Assembly (NCBI GenBank): GCA_965217565.1
Contig: CBDCIS010000002.1
Location: 248,001-312,000 of the forward strand
Direction: 5' to 3'
Origin: CBDCIS01 sp965217565
GTDB lineage: Bacteria > Chloroflexota > Dehalococcoidia > Lucifugimonadales > CATOSD01
Length of the DNA stretch: 64,000 nt
A model generated the notes under the pieces. It did no database searches. It was not told the origin of the DNA and worked only from the letters and a program-made list of their open reading frames with translations. Positions 1 to 8,110 of the stretch are shown here, one piece after another. Position numbers and translations under genes: made by a program. Numbering within the stretch: the first letter of the stretch is position 1; every line of letters begins with the position of its first letter.

Positions 1-2
1 TG

Positions 3-830
3 CCGGGATTGGGGACGCGAGCCAAAATACTCGCGGGCGCCATGTTTACCATGGTCGTGTTCATGCTCTTCCTGACTGGCAGTCGCGGGGCGGTAATTGG
101 GACACTCATGGCGCTGACAACCCTGCTTGGGCTCGGCTTAATCAAGCGTTCAGCCCGTCATCTGCGGCCGATAATCTTCGCATTCACCATTGTCTCGGCA
201 ATGCTATACCTACTTTATTTCAGTGGAGATGACCCGAATTCACCCTTCCACGCGATAGGGCCGCGTTTTCACGACTTGAGCTCGCTGGGGGACGACCCCT
301 CGATTGCGGGCAGGCTGGAGCTGTACACGGAAGCCATCGGCAAGTTCCTGGATAACCCCCTTCGCGGCGCGGGAACGGCCGGGATGGACGTGTACGCGCA
401 CAACATGTTCCTGGAAACGGCCTCAGAGTTGGGGTTGTTGGGACTTGCGCCACTATTGGTTTTCCTGTACCTGGTATCGCTCTACCTTTTCAGATTTGCG
501 TTGCGAGCGAAGATTCGCCCGCCCAACCTCGATGTCGTCGCGGCGGCGGTCCTCTGCTTCGTGTCCCTGTTCACCGTGAGCCAATTCTCAGGCAACCTGG
601 CGAATGCCAAAGACCTGCCAGCAATGTTCGCCATTATCATCAATTTCCCGTTGTTGTTCGACTTGACGGGGCGGCAAGGGGTTTCACCGCGAAACGATAG
701 GATAGGGTCTCGCCCGTTGAAAGTCCTTCATGTAACGGCCAGCATGTCGCCCGAATGGGGCGGGCCGGTGAAAGCTGTCAGGGCAAGGGAAAGTTGCAGA
801 TGCGTCTTTTCCACGTGTGGAGACGAGTAA
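3..830 (+). CDS. O-antigen polymerase/ligase-like membrane protein (5' truncated by window, 3' fused to GT fragment)
   Basis: The frame is open from the window edge, so the N-terminus is missing. What is visible is the C-terminal half of a Wzy/WaaL-type polytopic membrane protein: a TGSRGA motif typical of the family near the start, a hydrophobic helix around residues 50-70, a periplasmic loop with GRLELYTEA and AHNMFLETASELGLLGL (the conserved H-N-x-x-L/F region), then further helices to about residue 220. Such proteins polymerise or ligate polysaccharide repeat units at the outer face of the membrane. The last 36 residues do not belong to this family: they read like the start of a GT4 glycosyltransferase, so the native stop has been lost or the gene is fused by a deletion. 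Family assignment is good; exact substrate unknown. Confidence 0.7.
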   Translation, partial: PGLGTRAKILAGAMFTMVVFMLFLTGSRGAVIGTLMALTTLLGLGLIKRSARHLRPIIFAFTIVSAMLYLLYFSGDDPNSPFHAIGPRFHDLSSLGDDPSIAGRLELYTEAIGKFLDNPLRGAGTAGMDVYAHNMFLETASELGLLGLAPLLVFLYLVSLYLFRFALRAKIRPPNLDVVAAAVLCFVSLFTVSQFSGNLANAKDLPAMFAIIINFPLLFDLTGRQGVSPRNDRIGSRPLKVLHVTASMSPEWGGPVKAVRARESCRCVFSTCGDE

Positions 831-832
831 AC
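717..832 (+). pseudogene. N-terminal remnant of a GT4 glycosyltransferase
   Basis: From a TTG at 717 the frame reads MKVLHVTASMSPEWGGP, the classic first beta-strand and GG-P loop of a GT-B glycosyltransferase. It stops after about 37 codons at TAA. The tail, CVFSTCGDE, resembles the second beta-strand of the same fold (usually some 20 residues further on), so an internal piece also seems to be missing. The fragment is in frame with the preceding Wzy-like gene and immediately precedes an intact GT4 gene. A decayed neighbour, or a recombination scar between two GT4 genes, is the simplest reading. Confidence 0.55.
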
Positions 833-834
833 CA

Positions 835-1977
835 ATGAAAGTGGTAGTGGACTTACTTTTCATCATACCTAGTAAGAACAGGGGTAGCCAGACATATGTG
901 GACAGCCTATTGCCACACATGGTGGCGCTCCCAGGGGTAGATATAGTGTGTCTGACCAACAGAACCAACCATCGGTACTACCAAACGGGCCTCGGTTTTG
1001 AGTGTCACCTTGCCCCTGTCGGTGGACTGAATCGGTTGCATCGCTTGGTGTACCAGCAAGTGTTGATGAGTTCCGCGGCAAAACGTCTAGGGGCGGATGT
1101 ACTTTATTGTCCAGGCGGGCTTTCTCCGGTTCGTCCTAGCATCCCGACAGTCTTGGTAATGCACGATGTGAACTTTCGAGACATTCCAGGATCGGTTGCG
1201 GCTGGGAACCGCATCGCTTACAACCTCATTCTTCCTCGCGCCATTCGCGCGGCGTCGCAGGTGGTCACAGTGTCGCAGTTCTCTAGGGAACGCATCCTTG
1301 CCGAGTTGAGTGGGGTGAGAAAGCCAGTGGTGATACATGAGGGGCCGCTGACAAACTCCAAGACCGCCGATGAAGTTGAGTGGACGGTCGTGAAAGAAAA
1401 ATACGGCATCACAGGGGAGTGTTTCCTGTCGATCTCCAGTGGACTGCCGCACAAGAACATAGGCCGTTTGGTTCGAGGCTTTGTGGAGATGAAGAAGAGG
1501 TTTCCTGGCGAATGGCAACTCGCCCTGGTCGGCCACGATCTGAGCGACGAAGTGAGAGCATACCTCAGTCAAGAAGGGTTCATAGGTAGCGTGATCGCAA
1601 CCGGATTCGTTTCCGATGTGGAAAAGGTCGCATTTTTGAGGAACAGCTTTGCATACTTCTTCCCGTCTCTATACGAAGGATTCGGCCTACCTGCACTAGA
1701 GGCGCAATCGTGTGGTCTGCCACTGGCGGCATCAAGATTCGGTAGCCTTCCCGAGGTCTGCGGGCAAGGCGCCACGTACTTCGATGCGAAGTCGGTTGAG
1801 AGTATTGCAGACACGTTTCAGGAGCTCTGCCAGAACGCGGACTTGCGTAAGCGCTTAATCAAAGCAGGATATGAGAATCTGTCTCGGTTCTCATGGTCGC
1901 GTGCGGCGGAACAGACGATGGATGTTCTCAGTAACGCTGCCAACGAGAATCGGAGGGTTGCCGGAGGTCGCAGTTGA
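835..1977 (+). CDS. Glycosyltransferase family 4 (GT-B)
   Basis: About 380 residues, normal for a GT4 retaining glycosyltransferase. The N-terminal Rossmann domain begins MKVVVDLLFIIPSKNRGSQTY; the C-terminal donor-binding domain contains the diagnostic LYEGFGLPALEAQSCGLP motif with the E-x7-E arrangement that holds the nucleotide sugar. The ATG at 835 is preferred to an in-frame GTG at 817 because homologous proteins start at the first strand; GGAG sits 12 bases upstream. It probably adds one sugar to a lipid-linked surface glycan on the cytoplasmic face of the membrane. Its stop overlaps a TTG that opens a decayed oxidoreductase frame. Donor and acceptor cannot be read from sequence. Confidence 0.85.
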   Translation: MKVVVDLLFIIPSKNRGSQTYVDSLLPHMVALPGVDIVCLTNRTNHRYYQTGLGFECHLAPVGGLNRLHRLVYQQVLMSSAAKRLGADVLYCPGGLSPVRPSIPTVLVMHDVNFRDIPGSVAAGNRIAYNLILPRAIRAASQVVTVSQFSRERILAELSGVRKPVVIHEGPLTNSKTADEVEWTVVKEKYGITGECFLSISSGLPHKNIGRLVRGFVEMKKRFPGEWQLALVGHDLSDEVRAYLSQEGFIGSVIATGFVSDVEKVAFLRNSFAYFFPSLYEGFGLPALEAQSCGLPLAASRFGSLPEVCGQGATYFDAKSVESIADTFQELCQNADLRKRLIKAGYENLSRFSWSRAAEQTMDVLSNAANENRRVAGGRS

Positions 1978-2251
1978 GCTTCAAATTGGCTGAATCCAGC
2001 GTAAGAGTCGCGCAGATTGGCTGCGGGTACTGGGGTAAGAACCTGCTTCGCGTCCTGATGGAGTCCGGAGACCATCGCAGCCGCCGGGGGAACCTATCTC
2101 CAGCGGTGGTTGGGAGACGTGGTGTTCGCGATGCTGACGTACTCCGGCGGCAATCCGGCCAACAGGCGGCGTACGGCCTAATCGATGCCTAACCGGACGT
2201 AACCATGGCAGTCGCCGACTACCTTCGCAGCGGCGCGCTGTCAAAATCTGA
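1978..2251 (+). pseudogene. Remnant of a Gfo/Idh/MocA-family sugar oxidoreductase
   Basis: The frame opening at the TTG at 1974 reads VRVAQIGCGYWGKNLLRVL, the NAD-binding GCGYWG loop of WlbA/Gfo-type nucleotide-sugar dehydrogenases, then loses similarity within 30 residues. In another frame the following bases read TYLQRWLGDVVFAMLTYSGG, which resembles the C-terminal beta-sheet of the same family (normally about 200 residues later). A third frame ends AVADYLRSGALSKSEM. This fits a gene that lost its middle and acquired frameshifts. Intact relatives usually sit in polysaccharide clusters making acetamido sugars, as here. Confidence 0.6.
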
Positions 2252-2261
2252 GATGTGAACC

Positions 2262-3449
2262 ATGCGCGTAACCCACGTCATAGGGGTCTATCGTGAGGGG
2301 TTGGGCTATGAAGAGAATCACCTGTGTTTTGAGCAGGCTTCTCTGGGAGCGGAAGTCTCACTGATAACGTCTGCGTTGGCGCAAGGCACATGGCAGGGTC
2401 TGTCCCACGGCCCGCCCGCCCCAGAGACTGAAACGCCGGGCGTGTACACACGCTCCGGCGTGACCATACATCGGCTGGAGCACAGGCTGTCGGTCAGAAA
2501 GAACTCACAGGTTGTTCTCAAGGGTCTGAGAAGCGCGCTCAAGCGGATGCAGCCCGACATCGTGCACGTGCACGGACCGGTCGGCGCGCTGTCGGTCCAG
2601 TCCATGCTCGCGTGCAGGGCCATGGGGCTCCCGTCGGTTGTGGATAATCACCTCTGCTACTTCAATCTCCAGCCGTACTACGCCGCCAAGCGGGCCTATT
2701 ACCAGACTTTTCGCCGTATCGTTCTGCCGTACTTTGCCTCGTCCGTCGGCACGTATGTACCTCTGATGCCCGACAGCGCGGCGGTTTTTCACAACGAACT
2801 GGGCATACCATACGAGCGGATGACCCAATCGACGCTGGGAGCAGACACCGAGACGTTCAATTTTCGTCCGTCGGCCAGGAAACGAATTCGCGAGGGGTTC
2901 GGGATACCCGGGGATGCGCCGGTCATCACGTTCGTGGGACGCATTACCCCGACGAAGCAGGTGGAGGAGTTGGTGTCGGCCTGGTTTCGCCTGGCTCTGC
3001 TACACGATGCCTACCTGCTGCTTGTTGGACCGGCAACACAGGAGATGCGCGAAAGCCTGATTGCGCCGATAGCGCCACCACTGCGGAGTATGCTGAAGCT
3101 CACAGGCTATGTTTCCAATCCCGACCTACCCGACTATTTTTCTGCCGCCGATATCGCCGTGTGGCCCGGCGACCCGGGCATATCTACCTTTCAGGGAATG
3201 TCATGCGGTCTAGCGATTGTATGCGCGGAAGCAGACTACCTACCAAAAGCATACGGAAACTACGAGATATTCCCCCGCGGTGACGTGGGCGCGCTGACCT
3301 CCACCCTAGCTTCAATGCTCACGGACCGCGACAAGTTGGACAGCATGAAGAATGAATCTCGCCGCTTTGCAGAGGAAGTATTCGACTGGAAAGTCGTAGC
3401 TTCCAGGACCAACGCCATCTACGATAGGCTAATTCATGCGAGAGCCTAA
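2262..3449 (+). CDS. Glycosyltransferase family 4 (GT-B)
   Basis: A complete 395-residue GT4-like protein. The N-terminal half carries IVHVHGPVGALSVQS, the usual acceptor-domain strand in which the protein reports where a target lies (D-I-V-H-V-H). The C-terminal half begins ITFVGRITPTKQVEELV, the standard donor-domain opening, and contains GISTFQGMSCGLAIV in the position of the E-F-G-x7-E motif; the usual acidic residue is replaced by Q (FQGMSCG), so catalysis may differ from the paradigm. It follows a decayed oxidoreductase and precedes a gene-free stretch. Likely cytoplasmic and membrane-associated. Confidence 0.8.
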   Translation: MRVTHVIGVYREGLGYEENHLCFEQASLGAEVSLITSALAQGTWQGLSHGPPAPETETPGVYTRSGVTIHRLEHRLSVRKNSQVVLKGLRSALKRMQPDIVHVHGPVGALSVQSMLACRAMGLPSVVDNHLCYFNLQPYYAAKRAYYQTFRRIVLPYFASSVGTYVPLMPDSAAVFHNELGIPYERMTQSTLGADTETFNFRPSARKRIREGFGIPGDAPVITFVGRITPTKQVEELVSAWFRLALLHDAYLLLVGPATQEMRESLIAPIAPPLRSMLKLTGYVSNPDLPDYFSAADIAVWPGDPGISTFQGMSCGLAIVCAEADYLPKAYGNYEIFPRGDVGALTSTLASMLTDRDKLDSMKNESRRFAEEVFDWKVVASRTNAIYDRLIHARA

Positions 3450-3859
3450 TGTCGGCTGACCGCAGTGTCGTTCCGTCTGCCGAGCGAACGACTCGCAGCT
3501 AGCCCGGGTGGTCCGGGCCATCGCGTCGTTTGGGGGTTAGACCGTCGCGGGCATCCGGTTTGACAGTTCGCTCCAATTGGGAAGAATCGCCAATCACTAC
3601 TGTGGATGCCGTTCCTGGTTGCCTCTCGAGGTGTGCATCGACGAAATCGAGGCTTTGTACACGGAAACGAACGCCACACGGATTTGGCTGCCATTCTACC
3701 CCTAAGGAAGAGGTGTACGAGGAGTTAGAGTCCCTGGAAGACTCATGGCAGATGGAGGTCAGCAGTTAGCTGATGGTAATGGACACTACCTATGGCTAAT
3801 TGAGCGCAATTGATACGGCGCTTTATTGCCAAGCTAGGTGTGAGAATCCGGATCGATAA
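3450..3859 (+). other. Gene-free stretch with decayed coding traces
   Basis: About 410 bases between a glycosyltransferase and a methyltransferase with no convincing gene. One frame reads CIDEIEALYTETNATRIW before a TAA, and the next frame continues EEVYEELESLEDSW, giving a frame-broken stretch of coding-like composition. It loosely recalls the helix after the cobalamin domain of B12-binding radical SAM proteins, but this is too weak to name. No tRNA or terminator seen. Confidence 0.3.
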
Positions 3860-4723
3860 GTGAACAGAATGAACTACGACCGTGTCAAGAAGGAGATGAA
3901 CGCCTACGATGGCATTGCCGCCAACCGTATGCGTTCCGACATCGGCGCGGTCACCAAGAGTATGGTTGGCGCGGACCTGACTGACCGGTTTCTGCGAGGC
4001 AACGACGTCGGCCAGTTCCCAAAACCTGTGTCTCGGTGGATAGATTCGATTCAGGACGGGGTCTCACAGCTTTTGGTCTATGACTGGCTTTGCCCGATCG
4101 AAGGCCGCCTGTTTGTGCAACTGGGAGGCTCCGGCTCCCATGCACTCAAGGCTCTGATGGCCGGAGCGCGTCGGTGTGTCTTGGTCACGCCATCAGCCGC
4201 GGAAGGCGAGGTCGCCCGCGAGATGGCGGAATACCTCGACCTCGGCGACAAACTCGACGTCGTCATAGGCATCGGGGAGCGTCTCCCCTTTGCTTCCGGC
4301 TCTGTGGATAGGGTTTTCGGCGGCGGCACCCTGCATCACATCCAACTGGAGGCCGGGATTCCCGAATTGGCCAGAGTATTGAAGGCGGGAGGTCGCGCCG
4401 GCTTTGCGGAGCCACGCGTCAACTTCATATACAAGCTTCTCGAAGTAACCAAAATCAGAGAACTCGTCAGGGAGCCGGGAGCACAGTGTTACCCATTGAA
4501 AGTCTCGGACGTAATCGCGAATGCCGCGGCGCGTTTCCGCGTAGCTCAATGCAAACTGTCCGGTGGGCCTGTCCGCTACGGGATAGTTGGGTTGACCCGG
4601 GGTCTAAAGATAAAGGTGCCACTCGCTTTGGCTCTACCGGCGATAACCTACGAAACCAGGATACTTTCGAAGCTCAGGTTGAGTTCGCTGCTCGGAGGTC
4701 TCGCGGTTCTGTTTGAAAAGTGA
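3860..4723 (+). CDS. Class I SAM-dependent methyltransferase
   Basis: 287 residues from GTG 3860 (an ATG at 3869 is equally possible). Around residue 75 LFVQLGGSGSHALKAL forms the glycine-rich SAM loop (motif I), followed by an acidic stretch and GERLPFASGSVDRVFGGGTLHHI, the typical motif after which a histidine pair lies near the active site in UbiE/COQ5-like enzymes. LARVLKAGGRAGFAEPR matches the motif III strand. The 70-residue N-terminal extension and the last 80 residues are not recognised. Its location among glycosyltransferases suggests methylation of a sugar or lipid intermediate, which is inference. Confidence 0.75.
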   Translation: MNRMNYDRVKKEMNAYDGIAANRMRSDIGAVTKSMVGADLTDRFLRGNDVGQFPKPVSRWIDSIQDGVSQLLVYDWLCPIEGRLFVQLGGSGSHALKALMAGARRCVLVTPSAAEGEVAREMAEYLDLGDKLDVVIGIGERLPFASGSVDRVFGGGTLHHIQLEAGIPELARVLKAGGRAGFAEPRVNFIYKLLEVTKIRELVREPGAQCYPLKVSDVIANAAARFRVAQCKLSGGPVRYGIVGLTRGLKIKVPLALALPAITYETRILSKLRLSSLLGGLAVLFEK

Positions 4724-4769
4724 AGAAAGGCCTCGTGGTTACACCTTCACCTCACTCTTAGGGGTCGTG

Positions 4770-4848
4770 TAGGGTAAAGTAGTTCAAGCCCGGAGCAACG
4801 TTCACGCCACCCGGAGACCGGTCAATGAATGACAATCGGCAGGAAAGA
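4770..4848 (+). repeat. Copy 1 of a duplicated leader and start region
   Basis: This block aligns without gaps to 6788-6870. Both copies hold TAAA(G/A)TAGTT exactly 50 bases before an ATG, then CGTTCAC about 30 bases before the ATG, then ATGAATGAC(A/G)ATCGGCAGG. The TAAARTAGTT box looks like a -10 element, although no good -35 box is visible. Here it drives the small membrane protein at 4825. Confidence 0.6.
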
Positions 4849-5286
4849 GAGTCCGTCTGGAGCGTCGGCCGCAACTGGCTGCCCGGGTGTTTTGGTCTAA
4901 TCTTTGCTTTGACATTAGCCTGGACTTGGCTGGTCGCCTGGGCCGAGGTGAGGCGAGGAGAGCATGAAGACATCGCCGAAGTCGTTATCGCCGTGGTCAG
5001 CAAGAGTGCTTCGGCCGTGCCACTCATCGTAGTTTATGCTATCTTGATTGTAACAACCCTCGATTTCATAGGAGGCGCGGCAATGGTTACGTACAGATAC
5101 CTGGAGCGTAAGTTCCTCAAGCCTCAGCAAGAAAAACTCCAGGCTGAGGCCAGGGCCAAGGGTAGGGTCGAGGGCAGGGCCGAGGGTGCTGAGCAAAACC
5201 AACGTGCGTGGGAGGACTGGAACCGTCGCCGCGAGGAAGCCCATGCCAGGGAGGAGCCATTCGACGAACTCCCGCCGGGCTGCTGA
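4825..5286 (+). CDS. Small membrane protein with charged coiled-coil tail, unknown function
   Basis: 153 residues, not recognised. It begins MNDNRQERESVW, followed by two predicted transmembrane helices (about residues 20-43, GLIFALTLAWTWLVAW, and 66-92, VPLIVVYAILIVTTLDF). After the second helix comes a highly charged region rich in E, R, A and Q (about residues 100-148) that should form a helix or coiled coil in the cytoplasm. The stretch RAKGRVEGRAEGAEQNQ is low-complexity. Position in a polysaccharide locus suggests a membrane-associated accessory role, but nothing in the sequence proves it. Its leader and first eight codons are duplicated at 6788-6870. Confidence 0.6.
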   Translation: MNDNRQERESVWSVGRNWLPGCFGLIFALTLAWTWLVAWAEVRRGEHEDIAEVVIAVVSKSASAVPLIVVYAILIVTTLDFIGGAAMVTYRYLERKFLKPQQEKLQAEARAKGRVEGRAEGAEQNQRAWEDWNRRREEAHAREEPFDELPPGC

Positions 5287-5320
5287 CACCCGGACTCCTG
5301 AGGGCACTGAAATTCGCCAA

Positions 5321-5398
5321 ATGAAGGCACTCGAACAGAACTATCGCAAAGGGACGCTCGAGGTCGTGGACCTTCCCGTGCCGACCGTGGTCGGGTGA
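5321..5398 (+). pseudogene. N-terminal stub of a zinc-type bi-domain oxidoreductase
   Basis: An ATG frame reads MKALEQNYRKGTLEVVDLPV and stops after 25 codons. It resembles the start of zinc-binding dehydrogenase/Gfo bi-domain oxidoreductases found in polysaccharide clusters (Q-N-x-R-x-G-x-L-x-V-x-x-V/L-P-x-P). The rest of the gene is absent: immediately downstream the sequence becomes a carbamoyltransferase C-terminus, so this is a deletion junction. Confidence 0.5.
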
Positions 5399-5882
5399 TT
5401 GTGGGAACGCAGGCGGACCGAGTGGGGGCCGTGCACGTTCGGGAACCGCAGCATTGTTGCCGACCCGCGCCGCGCCGAGATGAAGGATATCCTGAGTCAA
5501 CGGATAAAACACCTGGAACACTTCCGTCCCTTCGCGCCGTCCATCCTCGAAGAGGATACGGGAGCGTGGTTTGAGCGAGACTACCCGTCCCCATTCATGT
5601 TGATGGTTTATCCTGTTCGGGATGAGAAGCGGGAACTGACGCACGCACACACGTTGATGGCACAGGACTGCTGCGAGCCGTGAATCCAACCCCGCATATC
5701 GGGAACTGATCAACGCCTTCAAGCGTGGCACTGGCGTCCCAGTGCTGCTGAACACGTCCTTCAACGACAATGAGCCGGTGGTGAACACGCTCGATGAGGC
5801 TCTTGACTGTTACGCCCGCACCAGAATGGACGCTCTGGTCATGGGGCCGCACCTGGTGGAGTTGGCGAATCATCGCGACTGA
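5399..5882 (+). pseudogene. Frameshifted C-terminal fragment of a NodU/CmcH-type carbamoyltransferase
   Basis: The reading begins RRTEWGPCTFGNRSIVADPR, matching the G-R-x-E-W-G-P-R-A-L-G-N-R-S-I motif of the C-terminal domain, and continues FRPFAPSILEED and YPSPFMLMVYPV. After THAHT the frame breaks. The bases continue as VDGTGLLRAVN in one frame and then, after a second break, as NPAYRELINAF, GVPVLLNTSFNDNEPVV and ALDCYARTRMDALVMGPHLVE, ending at TGA 5880-5882. Two small indels and loss of the N-terminal two thirds make it non-functional. Intact relatives carbamoylate sugars of surface glycans. Confidence 0.8.
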
Positions 5883-5889
5883 GTTTAGT

Positions 5890-6012
5890 AACCATCTCAA
5901 GAGCGCGGCCATTCCTGCGAAAGCGGGAATCCACCCAGTGGCTCGTCGCTCGGCAATCCAGTGCGTTTTGCGGAACTTGGATGCAATGCTCGAACGTAGT
6001 TCTGAGATAGTT
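5890..6012. repeat. MITE-like element, family 2, copy 1
   Basis: A 123-bp element bounded by inverted repeats AACCATCTCA and TGAGATAGTT. Inside is CATTCCTGCGAAAGCGGGAA (a small palindrome) followed by GGCTCGTCGCTCGGCAATCC. A second copy with the same ends and core lies at 52617-52737. It sits directly after the dead carbamoyltransferase fragment and just before an intact GT2 gene. No transposase is encoded, so it would have to be moved in trans. Confidence 0.65.
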
Positions 6013-6035
6013 TCTTAGCGGGAACGTTGGTCAGA

Positions 6036-6791
6036 ATGAAGGTCTCCATCATAACCTCGGTATTCAACGACATAAGGGTGGGCCGTGCCCTCGATTCGAT
6101 ACTGTCGCAGCGGCACGGGCACGAACTCGAGCTGGTCGTGGTGGACGCCGGCTCCACCGATGGCACGCTGGAGGTGCTGGAGCGCTACCGGGAGCGCGTC
6201 GCCGTGCTCGTCAGCGAGCCGGACCAGGGCATCTACGACGGCATGAACAAGGGCGTTGGCCTGGCCACCGGCGACGTTGTGGGCATCCTGAACTCCGACG
6301 ACCAGTACTGCGACCCGCTGGTAATCAGAGATGTCGCGGAAGCGTTCGAGCAGGAGGACGTAGATGCCTGCTACGGAGATCTGGAGTACCGCAACAGGGA
6401 AGGCAAGCTGGTCAGGTACTGGAAGTCCAGTGAACACCGAAGGGCGAAATGGTATCTCGGCTGGATGCCTCCGCATCCGACGTTCTTCGTGCGGCGGCGC
6501 GTCTATGAGCGGTACGGCGCATTCGATCTGCGCTATCCGATTGCGGCAGACTATGAACTGATGCTGCGCTTGTTTCTCAAATACAAAATCAGAGTGAAGT
6601 ACCTGCGGAGGCCGGTGGTGAACATGGCGCCCGGCGGCGCTTCGAACGCCTCGCCGGGAAACATCTTGAAGGCAAACATCGAGGTGGCGCGCGCGTGGCG
6701 GGACAACGGCCTGCGCGGCGGACTGCTCGTTCCATTGCTGAAGCCGGCCAGGAAGATTCCACAGTTCGCGCCACTCTTGCGAAGGGCATAG
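6036..6791 (+). CDS. Glycosyltransferase family 2
   Basis: 251 residues from ATG 6036; an in-frame TTG at 6027 lies before the conserved first strand and is less likely. MKVSIITSVFNDIRVGRAL is the canonical GT2 nucleotide-binding start. VVVDAGSTDGT and ILNSDDQYC supply the D-x-D-type metal and nucleotide-sugar motif of the GT-A fold, with ADYELMLRLF as the likely catalytic-base region. No transmembrane segments are visible, so it is probably a cytoplasmic, membrane-associated enzyme adding a sugar to a lipid carrier. The stop is directly followed by the second copy of the duplicated leader. Confidence 0.85.
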   Translation: MKVSIITSVFNDIRVGRALDSILSQRHGHELELVVVDAGSTDGTLEVLERYRERVAVLVSEPDQGIYDGMNKGVGLATGDVVGILNSDDQYCDPLVIRDVAEAFEQEDVDACYGDLEYRNREGKLVRYWKSSEHRRAKWYLGWMPPHPTFFVRRRVYERYGAFDLRYPIAADYELMLRLFLKYKIRVKYLRRPVVNMAPGGASNASPGNILKANIEVARAWRDNGLRGGLLVPLLKPARKIPQFAPLLRRA

Positions 6792-6870
6792 TGTAAAATA
6801 GTTCCGGCATTGGACCGCGTTCACATAACCCCGAGCCCTGCCCATGAATGACGATCGGCAGGGAAGGGGA
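6788..6870 (+). repeat. Copy 2 of the duplicated leader and start region
   Basis: Ungapped match to 4770-4848, including TAAAATAGTT 50 bases before ATG 6844 and codons for MNDDRQGRGS. Here the membrane-protein coding sequence is not continued: the frame runs into the epimerase gene in another phase and ends at 7062. The block may now serve as promoter and leader, perhaps with a leader peptide, for the epimerase whose own start is at 6935. Confidence 0.55.
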
Positions 6871-6934
6871 TCCGGGTATGAGCCTTTCAGCGAACCCTCT
6901 CCGGGCCGTTGGCGTTTCGAGTTTGGAGGAAGCG

Positions 6935-7936
6935 ATGAAAATCGTAGTCACCGGAGCAGGAGGCTTCATTGGCCACCATCTCGTGAAACGCCTGAAGTCA
7001 GAGGGGCATTGGGTGCGCGGCGTGGACATCAAGCCGCCGGAATTCGAAGACAGCGCGGCTGATCAATTCTTGGTGGCCGACCTACGCTATTTCGACAGCT
7101 GCCTTCAGGCGACAGACGATATGGACGACGTGTACCAACTCGCTGCCGACATGGGGGGAATCGGCTACATCACCGCCAACCACGCATTCCTCACCCGCAA
7201 CAACACGCTCATCGACAGCCATATGCTGGAGGCGGCGCGGGTCTCGAAGGCGCGGCGATACCTGTACACCAGTTCCGCGTGCGTCTATCCCAGCTTCCTG
7301 CAGGGCGTCGAGGATGTCACTCCACTCCGAGAATCTGACGCGGTTCCGGCAGACCCGGAGAGAGGGTACGGCTGGGAAAAGCTATTCGCCGAGCAGCTAG
7401 CAACCTACTACTATGAAGAGTGCGGTCTCGATATGCGGATTGTCCGCTTCCACAACATCTATGGCCCGCTTGGCACCTACGACGGCGGTAGGGAGAAGGC
7501 TCCGGCGGCGATCTGTCGGAAGGTCGCGCTGGCCGAAGACGGCTCCAGTATCGAGGTCTGGGGAGACGGTGAGCAGACGCGGAGCTTCTGTTACATCGAC
7601 GACTGTGTTGAGGGACTGCGACGCATCATGGAGTCCGGCTATACGAAGCCCATCAACCTGGGCACGGAGGACATGGTGACGGTCAACCAGTTGGTGGATG
7701 CCGTGTGTTTGGCATCCGGGAAGAGTCTCTCCCGCTACCATGACCTGACCAAGCCGCAGGGTGTGAGAGGCCGCAACAGCGATAACACTATCCTGAACGA
7801 AATAATCGGTTGGCAGCCGGAGGTCGCGCTTCAGGATGGTATCAGGCACACCTACGACTGGATAGCTGGTGAGATTGCCGGCCGCGGCATTATCCGCGCG
7901 CTCCTCTCCGAACCCACTGACGAGTTCGCTCCATAG
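6935..7936 (+). CDS. NAD-dependent epimerase, GDP-mannose 3,5-epimerase-like
   Basis: 333 residues of the extended short-chain dehydrogenase family. MKIVVTGAGGFIGHHLVKRL holds the G-x-x-G-x-x-G NAD loop; TSSACVYPSF holds the catalytic serine, and YGWEKLFAEQL supplies the Y-x3-K pair. The strings GGIGYITANHAFL, PADPERGYGWEK and HNIYGPLGTYDGGREKAPAA closely follow plant-type GDP-mannose 3,5-epimerases, which make GDP-L-galactose or GDP-gulose. The ATG at 6935 has a strong GGAGGA five bases upstream. It would supply an activated sugar for the surrounding glycosyltransferases. Substrate by family resemblance only. Confidence 0.85.
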   Translation: MKIVVTGAGGFIGHHLVKRLKSEGHWVRGVDIKPPEFEDSAADQFLVADLRYFDSCLQATDDMDDVYQLAADMGGIGYITANHAFLTRNNTLIDSHMLEAARVSKARRYLYTSSACVYPSFLQGVEDVTPLRESDAVPADPERGYGWEKLFAEQLATYYYEECGLDMRIVRFHNIYGPLGTYDGGREKAPAAICRKVALAEDGSSIEVWGDGEQTRSFCYIDDCVEGLRRIMESGYTKPINLGTEDMVTVNQLVDAVCLASGKSLSRYHDLTKPQGVRGRNSDNTILNEIIGWQPEVALQDGIRHTYDWIAGEIAGRGIIRALLSEPTDEFAP

Positions 7937-7972
7937 CCGCACCCGGACCGTTATTCCTTCGACCGCCAAGCG

Positions 7973-8003
7973 TTGACCAGTGTTCGGCGTACTATGTTAC
8001 TAT
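7973..8003 (+). promoter_or_regulatory. Possible promoter for the nucleotidyltransferase pair
   Basis: TTGACC (7973-7978) and TACTAT (7998-8003) separated by 19 bases, with a TG one base before the -10 box (extended -10, TGTTACTAT). The first gene starts about 108 bases downstream. Confidence 0.4.
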
Positions 8004-8110
8004 CGGCATGAGCGCGTGTAACATGAGAGACAGTCAGTGGGTAAGACACGCTCAGGACGAAGGTGCAAATCCAGGTCCATTTGGTGACAGTGAGGACAGG
8101 GGGGAGGGTA

